A stretch of DNA of 45,774 bases, taken from positions 1 to 45,774 of the forward strand of contig DISP01000221.1 in assembly GCA_002421995.1 (NCBI GenBank), in the 5' to 3' direction. The position numbers were made by a program, and so were the translations under genes. Source of the DNA: Bacteroidales bacterium UBA6207 (GTDB lineage Bacteria > Bacteroidota > Bacteroidia > Bacteroidales > F082). Shown piece after piece: positions 7,932 through 16,496 of the stretch. Under the pieces are notes generated by a model that saw nothing but the letters and a program-made list of their open reading frames with translations, ran no database searches and was not told where the DNA came from. Position 1 is the stretch's first letter, and each line of letters opens with the position of its first letter.

Positions 7932-8576
7932 TTAAATGCTTTTCTTGGCGAGATAAAAATCAATCATTTCATAGTCTGACTTAATCCGTTCTTCCATTTC
8001 CTCGACAGTTTTTGGTGGAGGAACGATGGCTTTTTCGCCCGGTTTCCAGTTGAGCGGCAAGGCAACCTTAAATTTGTCGGCAGCTTGCAAAGCCTGGAGC
8101 GCACGTATGATTTCGTCCATGTTTCGGCCCACATTCAACGGATAATACATGATCAACCTGATTTTACCATTTGGGTCAATAAAAAAGACGGCACGTACGG
8201 CGGCTGTTTCGCTTTCGCCGGGTTGCAACATGCCATATAGCTTTGACACCTTCATGTCAATGTCAGCAATGATTGGAAATTTCATCAGAATTCCCATCTT
8301 TTCCTTTACGTTGTGAACCCAGGCAATGTGCGAGTGAATGCTATCAATGCTCAAACCTACCAGTTTGGTATTCATTGCTTTAAATTCGTCTTCGAGCAGT
8401 GCAAAACCCGACATCTCTGTGGTGCAAACAGGTGTGAAGTCGGCCGGGTGCGAAAACAAAATCGTCCAGCTACCCTTGATGTGTTCCGAAAACTGCATCA
8501 TTCCCTGTGTGGTCATGGCCTTAAAATCCGGTGCCATATCGCCAATTCTTGGCATTGTGAAAATTTCCTGATCCAT
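7932..8576 (-). CDS. 1-Cys peroxiredoxin (Prx6 subfamily)
   Basis: A 214-residue AhpC/TSA-fold peroxidase. The peroxidatic Cys51 is in 'HPADFTPVCTTEMSGF' and is the only cysteine in the protein, so there is no resolving cysteine. The C-terminal extension 'LPLNWKPGEKAIVPPP' is characteristic of the Prx6 subfamily. It reduces hydrogen peroxide and alkyl hydroperoxides with an external reductant. It is transcribed divergently from oxyR across a 137-bp intergenic region, the classic arrangement for an OxyR target. Own promoter at 8622-8629 and own terminator. Confidence 0.93.
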   Translation of the reverse strand: MDQEIFTMPRIGDMAPDFKAMTTQGMMQFSEHIKGSWTILFSHPADFTPVCTTEMSGFALLEDEFKAMNTKLVGLSIDSIHSHIAWVHNVKEKMGILMKFPIIADIDMKVSKLYGMLQPGESETAAVRAVFFIDPNGKIRLIMYYPLNVGRNMDEIIRALQALQAADKFKVALPLNWKPGEKAIVPPPKTVEEMEERIKSDYEMIDFYLAKKSI

Positions 8577-8621
8577 TTAATTAAAAATTTGGTTTGTTAA
8601 TAAAGTGTTAATTCAATGAAG

Positions 8622-8629
8622 CAAAATTA
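8622..8629 (-). promoter_or_regulatory. Predicted -7 element for the peroxiredoxin gene
   Basis: TAATTTTG on the minus strand matches TAnnTTTG, 46 bp before the peroxiredoxin ATG. Confidence 0.6.
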
Positions 8630-8670
8630 CAATCATAAGAATCATTTGTCAAATCAATAATATTTAAACT

Positions 8671-8685
8671 GATATAAATAATATC
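8671..8685. promoter_or_regulatory. Possible OxyR/LysR-type operator in the divergent oxyR-prx region
   Basis: GATAT-N5-ATATC is an interrupted palindrome lying directly upstream of the oxyR -7 element, between the two divergent promoters. LysR-family regulators bind such T-N11-A type sites and usually autoregulate. The match is short and the region is AT-rich, so this is tentative. Confidence 0.35.
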
Positions 8686-8693
8686 TATATTTG
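8686..8693 (+). promoter_or_regulatory. Predicted -7 element for oxyR
   Basis: TATATTTG matches TAnnTTTG and lies 20 bp before the oxyR ATG. Confidence 0.6.
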
Positions 8694-8713
8694 TCGGATA
8701 TTTTATCAATCAA

Positions 8714-9655
8714 ATGATCACACTTGTTCAATTGGAATATGTGGTGGCTGTTGACAGCTATCGTCATTTTGCTACGGCTGCAGAGCATTGTTTTGTGACA
8801 CAGCCAACGCTGAGTATGCAAATCAAAAAACTGGAAGACGATTTGGGAATCAAAATTTTCGATCGCACAAAGCAGCCGGTTGTCCCAACCGATATCGGAA
8901 AGCTGTTTATTGATCAGGCCCGCAGAGCATTGGCCGAATCGGGAAGGCTCAACGAATTGGTAAAATCGCATCTCGGAATAGTGAGCGGGGAGCTTCGACT
9001 TGGAATCATCCCGACACTTGGTCCATATTTGCTTCCGTTGTTTGCCGGAACTTTCAAGAAAAAATTTCCGGAAGTAACACTTCACATTGAGGAAATTGTG
9101 ACCGAGAGCATTGCCGAAAAGCTGCGCACCGACCAATTGGATGCAGGCATTTTTGTGACGCCTTTTAACGATCCCGGGATCATCGAGCAAGCATTGTTTT
9201 ATGAAGAGATGCTCATCTATGCGCATCAGGGGCATTCGTTGCTTCAAAAACCGCTCATAGAAGTGGCCGACCTTAACTCACCGGATATTTGGTTGCTCAA
9301 CGATGGTCATTGCTTTCGCAGTCAGGTGATTAATCTTTGCGAACTCACGCCCGGCAGCAGACAGGAGTTGCCTTTTGATCTTGAAGGCGGCTCATTGGAA
9401 ACGCTTATGCGTATCATCAGGCGCGAAGGAGGTTTCACGATCATCCCTGAACTGACGGCAAACGAACTCGGAATGGAAGAGCGATCGTCATTGGCTCGGT
9501 TTTCGGGCCAAATTCCGCTACGGGAAGTGAGTTTGTGCTATTCGCGCAATTATGTAAAATACAATTTGTTGCAAAGATTAGGCGAAACAATCACCGCCTG
9601 TGTTCCGGCAACGATGCGCAATAAGGAGCGTGGCGAACTGGTTACCTGGAAATAA
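8714..9655 (+). CDS. oxyR: OxyR, peroxide-sensing LysR-type regulator
   Basis: A 313-residue LysR-type regulator. The N-terminal winged HTH is visible in 'HFATAAEHCFVTQPTLSMQI' (about residues 18-37), followed by the substrate-binding-fold sensor domain. The redox pair is conserved: Cys200 in 'LLNDGHCFRSQ' and Cys209 in 'INLCEL' correspond in spacing and context to E. coli Cys199 and Cys208, which form the activating disulfide with H2O2. That makes OxyR far more likely than CysB/Cbl-type regulators. It is divergent from the peroxiredoxin and two genes from dps, both typical targets. Confidence 0.93.
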   Translation: MITLVQLEYVVAVDSYRHFATAAEHCFVTQPTLSMQIKKLEDDLGIKIFDRTKQPVVPTDIGKLFIDQARRALAESGRLNELVKSHLGIVSGELRLGIIPTLGPYLLPLFAGTFKKKFPEVTLHIEEIVTESIAEKLRTDQLDAGIFVTPFNDPGIIEQALFYEEMLIYAHQGHSLLQKPLIEVADLNSPDIWLLNDGHCFRSQVINLCELTPGSRQELPFDLEGGSLETLMRIIRREGGFTIIPELTANELGMEERSSLARFSGQIPLREVSLCYSRNYVKYNLLQRLGETITACVPATMRNKERGELVTWK

Positions 9656-9661
9656 AAATTT

Positions 9662-10942
9662 CTATTTCTTGATCAGTTTCAGCACTTCGTTGCGTTTGTT
9701 TCCGTCAGATAGGTTCAAAACATAGATGCCTCCGCTGAGTGTGCCTAGATCAAGTGTGAAGGATTGATTTCCGGCATCCAGCATTGATTCGGAGCGCAAA
9801 ATGATTCGACCGCTCAAATCCGATAATTGATAATAAAGTGTGCCGCTTTTAGGCATATAGAGTTGAACAGCGGCATTTTGCTGAAAAGGATTTGGAGAAG
9901 CAACGGCCTGAAAAGGATGCAAAGCGGTCTCGGAAATATCGAGGGTTTTGTTGATGCTTAGCTTCAATCGTACAGGAAGATGGTCAGAAAAATTATACAA
10001 TGCGTCGGCCACATTTTGCGGAACCTGCGCATTCTGTGGAGCGCCATTCACGGTGCCGTCAAAACGTTGACCATCCTGACCCACGGCTTTGAACGACTCC
10101 TGCACATACCGCAAATGTTTGGTTCCAAAACGAACTTCATCCGAAATCAGAATGAAATCAAAACGGTCGTCAAGTCCGCCGCCTGCCTTGCAGTCTGAAT
10201 TAGTGTTTGTTGATTGTGTGTGGACGCCGGCATAGAAACTGTTGTTTGACCACTCTCCTATCTGGCCCAGTGGATCAAGAAACCTCACGGCAGCATTTGA
10301 ATAATTGAGCATAGTCTGAAATGCGTTTTCATTGCCGGAATAAAAATTGAAATCGCCCATAAACAAGGTGTTTTCGGTTTCGAATCGTGTTTCAAGAAAG
10401 CGCAGGGTATTCTCAGCCATCACTTTGCGGGCATTGGCATCGCTTGTTGTATTGCCGGCTTTCAGGTGTGCCACCACACAAACCAAAAAAGCAGTGTCGC
10501 CTTGTGAGAGGTCGTTCGCGTTGTAATACAATTGATAAACATCCACATCGCGCACATAGTTTTGCGCAGTATATTGCGCTTTCAGGCTAAGTTTTCTTGA
10601 ATCGTAATACAACATATTCACGATGTCGGAGCCGGCGCTGTTTCGCGAAGCCGCACGTTTGTAGTGTGTTACGAAGTTTATATTGAGATTATTATCCAGC
10701 ATATGCTGGTGTATGCTTTCGTTGGCCGACATTTCATTCACAGTAAAAACATCAGGTTTCACATAGTCGAGAATAGTGCGCAAATGCGGGTCTTTCATGG
10801 CAAGGCCATTGTTATTGTTGTTGCAAAAACCGGTCACCTGACCATAATATAGCAAATTGTATTGCATTACCGTGATGGTGTCCTGCGCCCTGATGCCAAT
10901 GTGGGCGAGCGCAAGAAAAAGAAAAACTGAAAAATAGCGCAT
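9662..10942 (-). CDS. Secreted endonuclease/exonuclease/phosphatase-family protein with T9SS sorting domain
   Basis: 426 residues: a signal peptide (about 1-19, ending near 'IRA'), an EEP-fold domain, and a C-terminal type A sorting domain of the type IX secretion system. EEP motifs include 'MQYNLLYYG', 'FTVNEM', 'FMGDFNFYSG', 'DDRFDFILIS' and the terminal 'FSDHLPVRL'. The sorting domain starts near 'ASPNPFQQNAAVQ' and ends in 'GGIYVLNLSDG...KLIKK'. The protein is therefore predicted to cross the outer membrane and be anchored or released. The substrate may be nucleic acid or a phosphoester; the fold does not tell which. It has its own promoter at 10961-10968 and ends tail to tail with oxyR, 6 bp apart. 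Confidence 0.9.
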   Translation of the reverse strand: MRYFSVFLFLALAHIGIRAQDTITVMQYNLLYYGQVTGFCNNNNNGLAMKDPHLRTILDYVKPDVFTVNEMSANESIHQHMLDNNLNINFVTHYKRAASRNSAGSDIVNMLYYDSRKLSLKAQYTAQNYVRDVDVYQLYYNANDLSQGDTAFLVCVVAHLKAGNTTSDANARKVMAENTLRFLETRFETENTLFMGDFNFYSGNENAFQTMLNYSNAAVRFLDPLGQIGEWSNNSFYAGVHTQSTNTNSDCKAGGGLDDRFDFILISDEVRFGTKHLRYVQESFKAVGQDGQRFDGTVNGAPQNAQVPQNVADALYNFSDHLPVRLKLSINKTLDISETALHPFQAVASPNPFQQNAAVQLYMPKSGTLYYQLSDLSGRIILRSESMLDAGNQSFTLDLGTLSGGIYVLNLSDGNKRNEVLKLIKK

Positions 10943-10960
10943 CCTTTAAAAATTGGGAAG

Positions 10961-10968
10961 CAAAGATA
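10961..10968 (-). promoter_or_regulatory. Predicted -7 element for the secreted EEP-family gene
   Basis: TATCTTTG on the minus strand matches TAnnTTTG, 18 bp before the ATG at 10942. Confidence 0.55.
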
Positions 10969-11015
10969 AAGCGAAAAGCACTTGCCTGACTAAGCACACA
11001 ATCGAAAGGATGGTT

Positions 11016-11023
11016 TAATTTTG
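11016..11023 (+). promoter_or_regulatory. Predicted -7 element for pabB-pabC
   Basis: TAATTTTG matches TAnnTTTG and ends only 4 bp before the first pabB ATG, implying a leaderless or near-leaderless transcript. Confidence 0.6.
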
Positions 11024-11027
11024 CGGC

Positions 11028-12005
11028 ATGACAATGAAAGAGTTTACCGCAAAAATGAATCAACTTGGAAGTGCAGGCAAGCCATTTCTGTTTGTGGTTG
11101 ATTTCGAAATGAAAAAACCTTTGCTATTCCCGCTTAATGAAATTGATCCGGAACTTATTCTTTACGCAGTCGAAGGGCAGACAAATGCCGGAGATGAAAA
11201 GGTGACCACCACACCGGAGATTCAATTTGAGGCTTTCGCACCTGATTTCGAAGTCTATCAGAGAATTTATGACAAGGTGATGTGGCATTTGCAGCGCGGC
11301 GATTCCTATTTGCTCAACCTTACACAAGCCATTCCTGTTGCCACAAACCTCAGTCTGAAAGAGCTATTTCATAGAAGCAACGCCAGGTATAAGCTTTGTA
11401 TCACAGACCATTGCGTGGTGTTTTCGCCCGAGCCGTTTATAAAAATCCATGATGGTATCATCAGCACACACCCGATGAAAGGCACCATTGATGCCGGCCC
11501 CCCAAATGCCGAAATGCTGCTGACAGACAACCCGAAAGAACTGGCCGAACATTATACCATCGTAGATTTGCTGCGCAACGACCTCAATATGATTGCAGAA
11601 AAGGTCAGGGTTGAGCGTTTTCGTTATGTCGAGAAGATTCGAACAACAAAGGGCGAATTGCTGCAAACCAGTTCACAAATCAATGGGCAGTTACCAAACA
11701 ACTTCACTCAAAATTTGGGAGACATTTTGATAAAATTGCTACCGGCAGGTTCGGTTTCGGGCGCTCCGAAGAAAAAAACGGTCGAAATCATCCAACGCAC
11801 CGAAGGCTACAAAAGAGGCTATTATACAGGTGTTTTTGGCGTTTTTGACGGGAAAAACCTAAACAGCGCTGTGATGATAAGGTATATCGAAAAAAATGCT
11901 GACGGTTTTGTATTCAAGGCAGGAGGTGGCATCACCGTTAACAGCAGGGTTGAAGACGAATATCAGGAAATGATTCAGAAAGTGTATCTTCCGTTCAAAC
12001 AATAG
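11028..12005 (+). CDS. pabB: Aminodeoxychorismate synthase component I (PabB)
   Basis: A 325-residue chorismate-binding enzyme of the anthranilate synthase component I family. With an amidotransferase it makes 4-amino-4-deoxychorismate for folate synthesis. Signature stretches are 'CVVFSPEPFIKI', 'STHPMKGTIDAG', 'HYTIVDLLRNDLNMI', 'LLPAGSVSGAPKKKTVEII' and 'RGYYTGVFGVFDG'. It is shorter than TrpE (about 470 residues) and lacks the TrpE N-terminal domain. The next gene is a class IV aminotransferase-fold lyase, which supports PabB over TrpE. No pabA is present, so a shared glutamine amidotransferase encoded elsewhere is expected. The ATG at 11034 is an alternative start, because the -7 element ends at 11023. 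Confidence 0.9.
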   Translation: MTMKEFTAKMNQLGSAGKPFLFVVDFEMKKPLLFPLNEIDPELILYAVEGQTNAGDEKVTTTPEIQFEAFAPDFEVYQRIYDKVMWHLQRGDSYLLNLTQAIPVATNLSLKELFHRSNARYKLCITDHCVVFSPEPFIKIHDGIISTHPMKGTIDAGPPNAEMLLTDNPKELAEHYTIVDLLRNDLNMIAEKVRVERFRYVEKIRTTKGELLQTSSQINGQLPNNFTQNLGDILIKLLPAGSVSGAPKKKTVEIIQRTEGYKRGYYTGVFGVFDGKNLNSAVMIRYIEKNADGFVFKAGGGITVNSRVEDEYQEMIQKVYLPFKQ

Positions 12006-12025
12006 CCCAATCCGACGCAAAAAGT

Positions 12026-12640
12026 ATGAATCAACACAACGATTTTCCTTTTTTCGAAAGTATCCGTCTGCAAGATGGTGCGTTTTATTTGCTTGCGATA
12101 CACCAACACAGAATGGAAGAAACGCTTGAAAACCATCAGATAAACCAACCTGCATTTGATCTTAAGACTTACCTGCATAGTTTTGCATTTCCGGAAAAAG
12201 GTTTGTTCAAATGCCGGTTAGACTATGGTAAAACACTGGCTACGCCCGAATTTATACCTTATAGGCCCAAGCTCATCCGCACGCTAAAATGCATTGATTG
12301 TGATGATGTGAGCTATAATTTTAAATACAACAACCGTGAGCAAATTGCGGCTTATTTTGCAAAACGCCGACAAGCAGATGATGTTGTGATATTGCGAAAT
12401 GGCTTGATAACGGATACAAGTTATTGCAACATCGTTTTTTTTGATGGAAAGGAATGGATCACACCGGAAAGTCCGCTTCTAAAAGGTGTTCAGCGTACAT
12501 TTTTGCTAAATCAGGCTTGTATTAAAAGCGGCAGATTGCATCGTGATGACATCAAAAACTTTCAAAAATTTCGTCTTATCAATGCGATGATACCCTGGGA
12601 AGAGGCGATTGAATTGCCTGTTTCGGCCATTTTAGATTGA
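12026..12640 (+). CDS. pabC: Aminodeoxychorismate lyase-like, class IV aminotransferase fold (PabC)
   Basis: A 204-residue PLP-dependent fold-type IV protein. Visible features are 'FKCRLDYGKT', 'DDVVILRNGLITDTSYCNIV' (Glu/Asp-region and PLP phosphate contacts) and 'ESPLLKGVQRTFLL'. It is compact compared with E. coli PabC (269 residues) but typical of Bacteroidota PabC encoded behind PabB. It converts aminodeoxychorismate to 4-aminobenzoate and pyruvate. It starts 20 bp after pabB, so both are likely co-transcribed. The PLP-binding lysine is most likely Lys55 or Lys92; I could not fix it without an alignment. Confidence 0.82.
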   Translation: MNQHNDFPFFESIRLQDGAFYLLAIHQHRMEETLENHQINQPAFDLKTYLHSFAFPEKGLFKCRLDYGKTLATPEFIPYRPKLIRTLKCIDCDDVSYNFKYNNREQIAAYFAKRRQADDVVILRNGLITDTSYCNIVFFDGKEWITPESPLLKGVQRTFLLNQACIKSGRLHRDDIKNFQKFRLINAMIPWEEAIELPVSAILD

Positions 12641-12715
12641 TTTCATTACCGAAAACTGGTTCAAGACCAAACGTTTTCGGCGCATTTCATTATTTTTACG
12701 CAAAAAATCATTCAA

Positions 12716-14878
12716 ATGAAAAACACTCTGTTGTCCGCCCTGTTGATTTTGGGTTTGATTGGTCCGGTGGTTGCCGGCGAAGGAATGTGGATTCCAATGT
12801 TGCTCAGGCAGCTCAACGAAAAAGAAATGCAGGCGATGGGAATGCGCATCACCGCAGAAGATATCTACGCGCTTAACCAATCGAGCCTCAAAGATGCCAT
12901 CGTGCTTTTTGGCAGAGGCTGCACAGGCGAAATTGTTTCGGATCAGGGGCTTTTGCTCACCAACCATCATTGTGGGTTTGGACAAATTCAAAAACACAGT
13001 AGTCTCGAACACGACTATCTCAGCAATGGTTTTTGGGCGATGAACAAGTCGGAAGAACTACCTAACCCCGGCCTGACGGTGACCATGCTCGTCAAAATGG
13101 AAGATGTGTCAATGGCTGTGCTCTCAGGCGTGGAAAACGAAATGCCGGAGTTGAAACGTGCAGAAAAAATCAGTGAAAACATCAAAACGATGACCGAAAA
13201 GGCGGCTAAAGAGAGTGGGCTATCGGTTTCGATCCGGTCATTCTACCATGGAAATCAATACTATATGCTCTACAATCAGGTGTTCAAGGACATTCGTCTG
13301 GTGGGTGCGCCACCTTCGAACATTGGCAAGTTTGGCGGCGACACCGACAACTGGATGTGGCCCAGACATACCGGTGATTTTTCGGTTTTCCGAATTTATG
13401 TGGACAAAGACGGCAAACCCGCAGAATATCATCCTGACAACGTTCCTTACAAACCAGCCTATCATTTACCTATCTCGTTGAAAGGTTACGAAGAAGGCGA
13501 TTTTACTTTTGTTTTTGGCTATCCGGCCCGCACCAACGAATACCTTCCATCGGTTGCTGTTAAACTCATCACCGAAATTTCTAATCCACATAAAGTGAAC
13601 TTAAGGGGAATCCGGCTCGGTATCTTCAAAAAATATGCTTCAACAGACCCGAAAGTTCGTATTCAATATGCTGATAAAGACGCCGGCGTGGCCAACGGAT
13701 GGAAAAAAATGATTGGCGAAAGCAAAGGAATCAGAAGGCTCACCGGCATTGAAAAGAAATTTAGTCAGGAGGAAGCGTTTGAAAAATGGGCGAAAGCCGA
13801 TCCTGCTTTTGATAAGGCATACAGCGGACTTTTACCAACATTCAGACACAACTACAATCAATTGGAGAAATATACGCTTGCCAATGACTATATCAACGAA
13901 TGTGGCTTGGGAATTGAGCTTATCAGGTTCAGTTCACAATTCAAACCCTTAGTTGATGAAGCCTCAAAGCCAAAACCAGATACGAAAAAGCTGAGCGAAA
14001 CAGCTCAAAAACTATTACCTGCTGTTGAGGCTTTCTTTAAGGACTATCATCAACCCGTTGATAGAGAAGTGGCCATTGCGCTATTACAACAATACCTTAA
14101 TAACCAGGTATCTGGTTTCAGACCTGATTTTCTTGAAGAAATCAACAACAAATTCAAAGGTAATATTTCAAACTATGTCAACTTTGTTTTTGATAAAAGC
14201 ACTTTTACCAATAAGGAAAAACTCGAAAACATCTTAAAAGAAGCTTCGGCGAAAAAAATAAAATCCTTGATTAAAGATCCTGCATACCAGGATTTTACCA
14301 GCATGAGAAATTTCTTCGAAAAGGAATTGCAGCAGCCGCTTCAGCGCCTCACTGCCGCTAATGACAGCCTGCAGCGCGTGTATATGCGCGGTCTGATGGA
14401 TATGCAACCCAACAAAATATTTTATCCCGATGCCAATTTCACCCTGCGCGTGACGTATGGCAAGGTCGAAGGCTACGAACCGGCAGATGCCGTATATTAC
14501 AATTACTACACCACCCTGAGCGGCATCATGGAAAAAGAAGACCCGAATGTGTATGATTATGTGGTTGAACCAAAACTCAAAACATTGTACGAATCAGGTG
14601 ATTACGGACAATATGCCGATGCTTCGGGTGAGATGAGAGTCGCTTTTGCTGCATCCAATCACACCACAGGCGGTAACTCGGGCAGCCCTGTGCTGAATGC
14701 CGATGGCCAGATGATCGGAATCAACTTCGACCGATGCTGGGAAGGTACAATGAGCGATCTGATGTATGATCCAAATGTGAGCCGAAACATCTCGGCCGAC
14801 ATCCGTTATGTGCTGTTTATCATTGACAAATTTGCAGGAGCATCGCATTTGGTCAATGAAATGACGCTCATAAAATAA
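12716..14878 (+). CDS. S46 family dipeptidyl peptidase, DPP11 type (Asp/Glu-specific)
   Basis: A 720-residue exported serine peptidase with a signal peptide (residues 1-20) and mature start near 'GEGMWIPMLLRQL'. The S46 triad is visible: His85 in 'LTNHHCGFGQ', the Asp in 'FGGDTDNWMWPRHTGDF', and Ser655 in 'TTGGNSGSPVLN'. Residue 673, 18 after the Ser, is Arg ('INFDRCWEG'). In Porphyromonas gingivalis DPP11 this Arg673 selects acidic P1 residues, while DPP7 has Gly there. The numbering agrees exactly with the characterised enzymes. Function: release of Asp- or Glu-containing dipeptides in the periplasm for peptide catabolism. A near-consensus -7 (TATTTTTA, 12691-12698) precedes it. Confidence 0.95.
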   Translation: MKNTLLSALLILGLIGPVVAGEGMWIPMLLRQLNEKEMQAMGMRITAEDIYALNQSSLKDAIVLFGRGCTGEIVSDQGLLLTNHHCGFGQIQKHSSLEHDYLSNGFWAMNKSEELPNPGLTVTMLVKMEDVSMAVLSGVENEMPELKRAEKISENIKTMTEKAAKESGLSVSIRSFYHGNQYYMLYNQVFKDIRLVGAPPSNIGKFGGDTDNWMWPRHTGDFSVFRIYVDKDGKPAEYHPDNVPYKPAYHLPISLKGYEEGDFTFVFGYPARTNEYLPSVAVKLITEISNPHKVNLRGIRLGIFKKYASTDPKVRIQYADKDAGVANGWKKMIGESKGIRRLTGIEKKFSQEEAFEKWAKADPAFDKAYSGLLPTFRHNYNQLEKYTLANDYINECGLGIELIRFSSQFKPLVDEASKPKPDTKKLSETAQKLLPAVEAFFKDYHQPVDREVAIALLQQYLNNQVSGFRPDFLEEINNKFKGNISNYVNFVFDKSTFTNKEKLENILKEASAKKIKSLIKDPAYQDFTSMRNFFEKELQQPLQRLTAANDSLQRVYMRGLMDMQPNKIFYPDANFTLRVTYGKVEGYEPADAVYYNYYTTLSGIMEKEDPNVYDYVVEPKLKTLYESGDYGQYADASGEMRVAFAASNHTTGGNSGSPVLNADGQMIGINFDRCWEGTMSDLMYDPNVSRNISADIRYVLFIIDKFAGASHLVNEMTLIK

Positions 14879-15003
14879 AGAATGAACTTAGGTCGGGACC
14901 TCATTTATCGGAAACGGTTTCGTTTAAGTTTGTCTTAGGATTACGTTTGAATTGCTTTTTTAAAGGCTTTCTTCGCACCTTTGCAGCCTTAATAATGCTG
15001 ATT

Positions 15004-15456
15004 ATGAAAAAATCAATCGCGCTTGTAGCACACGACAACCGAAAACTTGATCTTTTGGAATGGGTTAAGCACAACCGAATTCTTTTGTCGGGGCATCGTT
15101 TTTTTGCCACAGGAACCACCGGCAAACTTCTTTCATCTGTTCTTGAAAACGTAACACTATTAAAATCAGGTCCTTTAGGAGGCGATCAGCAATTGGGTGC
15201 ACTAATTGCAGAAGGAAAAATTGATTTTATGATTTTTTTCTGGGATCCAATGGCCAGCCAGCCGCACGATGTGGATGTGAAGGCCTTGCTCAGAATGTCG
15301 GTTTTATACAATGTGCCAACAGCAAGCAACCGATCAACAGCAGATTTTCTGATTACCTCTCCCCTTTTCACCGATGAAAGTTATAAACCCAAACTCAAGG
15401 ACTATTCAACCTACCTAAACAGATTATCAAACGATTTATTATCTGATAATCAATAA
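15004..15456 (+). CDS. mgsA: Methylglyoxal synthase
   Basis: A 150-residue MgsA, which converts dihydroxyacetone phosphate to methylglyoxal and phosphate. Motifs: 'IALVAHDNRK' at the N-terminus, 'FATGTTGKLL' for phosphate binding, 'SGPLGGDQQLGALI' with the catalytic Asp, 'FFWDPM' and 'VPTASNRSTADFL'. The start at 15004 is chosen because 'MKKSIALVAHD' is the family N-terminus; upstream in-frame ATGs would add a hydrophobic leader with no family counterpart. Its role is a low-phosphate bypass of lower glycolysis. Confidence 0.95.
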   Translation: MKKSIALVAHDNRKLDLLEWVKHNRILLSGHRFFATGTTGKLLSSVLENVTLLKSGPLGGDQQLGALIAEGKIDFMIFFWDPMASQPHDVDVKALLRMSVLYNVPTASNRSTADFLITSPLFTDESYKPKLKDYSTYLNRLSNDLLSDNQ

Positions 15457-15490
15457 TTTAAACATTTATAATGAATTCACGACCTTTTCG

Positions 15491-15498
15491 TAATTTTG
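15491..15498 (+). promoter_or_regulatory. Predicted -7 element for the WlbA-like/cys run
   Basis: TAATTTTG matches TAnnTTTG. It would give a leader of about 60 nt before the ATG at 15564. The leader contains a GGACC-AC-GGTCC inverted repeat near 15530-15540. Confidence 0.55.
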
Positions 15499-15563
15499 CA
15501 AAATTGTTGTGATTGTTCCGTGATAGCGGACCACGGTCCCGAAAATATATTAATCCTTTGTAT

Positions 15564-16481
15564 ATGACAAAACCGGCACATACTTTTGCACTGATAGGCG
15601 CAGCAGGTTTTATTGCTCCGCGACACATGAAGGCTATAAAAGAAACCGGCAATAACCTTGTTGCCGCGCTCGATCCTTTTGACAGTGTTGGAATTATTGA
15701 CAGCTTTTTTCCGGAGGCACATTTTTTTACTGAGCCGGAGCGCTTTGACCGTCATCTCGACAAATTGCGCCGAACCATCACTTCAAAGGTTGATTATGTG
15801 AGTATTTGTTCGCCCAATTATCTTCATGATGCGCATATCCGTATGGCACTCCGCAACGGTGCAAACGCGATTTGTGAAAAACCACTTGTGCTGAATCCAT
15901 GGAATCTGGATGCCTTGGCAGATATTGAAAAAGAATCAGGCAAACGTATTTTCACCATTCTTCAGCTGAGGCACCATCCTGCAATTGTGGCGCTTAAAAA
16001 TAAAATAGCCCAAAGTGATGATGCCGCCAAACGTTATAACATTCAGCTTGAATATATTACATCCAGAGGAAACTGGTTTTTCCGCTCTTGGAAAGGCAAT
16101 GTTGAAAAATCGGGAGGCATAGCCACAAACATCGGTGTTCACTTTTTCGATATGCTCACCTGGATTTTTGGGGCTGCAAAAGAAAACATTCTCACGCAAT
16201 ACCAGCCTGACAGAGCGTCAGGAAAATTAGTGCTCGAAAGAGCCGATGTGAACTGGTTTTTATCCATCAATGCCGAAACGCTCCCAAACGAAGTGAAACA
16301 GCAAAACAAAAGAACCTATCGCACCTTGACAGTTGACGGCGAAGAAATCGAATTCAGCGATGGATTCACCGACCTCCATACCGAAAGTTACCGGCATATT
16401 TTAGCCGGAAATGGATTTGGATTGGAAGATGCCCGTGCCTCGGTGCAGATCGTACATGAAATACGTAAACAATCTCTATAA
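15564..16481 (+). CDS. Gfo/Idh/MocA oxidoreductase, WlbA/WbpB-like UDP-sugar dehydrogenase
   Basis: About 305 residues. The N-terminal NAD-binding Rossmann fold has 'FALIGAAGFIAPRHMKAIKE', followed by the family EKP motif in 'AICEKPLVLNPWNLDAL'. The next domain contains 'YITSRGNWFFRSWKG' and 'SGGIATNIGVHFFDMLTWIFG', which hold the catalytic-site Lys/His features of WbpB/WlbA. These enzymes oxidise the 3-position of UDP-GlcNAc-uronic acid on the way to diamino-uronic acids of surface polysaccharides. The start at 15564 (MTKPAHTF) is chosen over 15513 because homologues begin just before 'FALIGAAG'. It is 15 bp from cysQ. The subfamily is inferred; other sugar substrates are possible. Confidence 0.85.
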   Translation: MTKPAHTFALIGAAGFIAPRHMKAIKETGNNLVAALDPFDSVGIIDSFFPEAHFFTEPERFDRHLDKLRRTITSKVDYVSICSPNYLHDAHIRMALRNGANAICEKPLVLNPWNLDALADIEKESGKRIFTILQLRHHPAIVALKNKIAQSDDAAKRYNIQLEYITSRGNWFFRSWKGNVEKSGGIATNIGVHFFDMLTWIFGAAKENILTQYQPDRASGKLVLERADVNWFLSINAETLPNEVKQQNKRTYRTLTVDGEEIEFSDGFTDLHTESYRHILAGNGFGLEDARASVQIVHEIRKQSL

Positions 16482-16496
16482 ACCAACGAATCTTTT

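Noticed and set aside
14890..14930. Inverted repeats after the S46 peptidase gene as a terminator
   Set aside because: Short arms (AGGTC/GACCT, GAAAC/GTTTC) without a following T-run.
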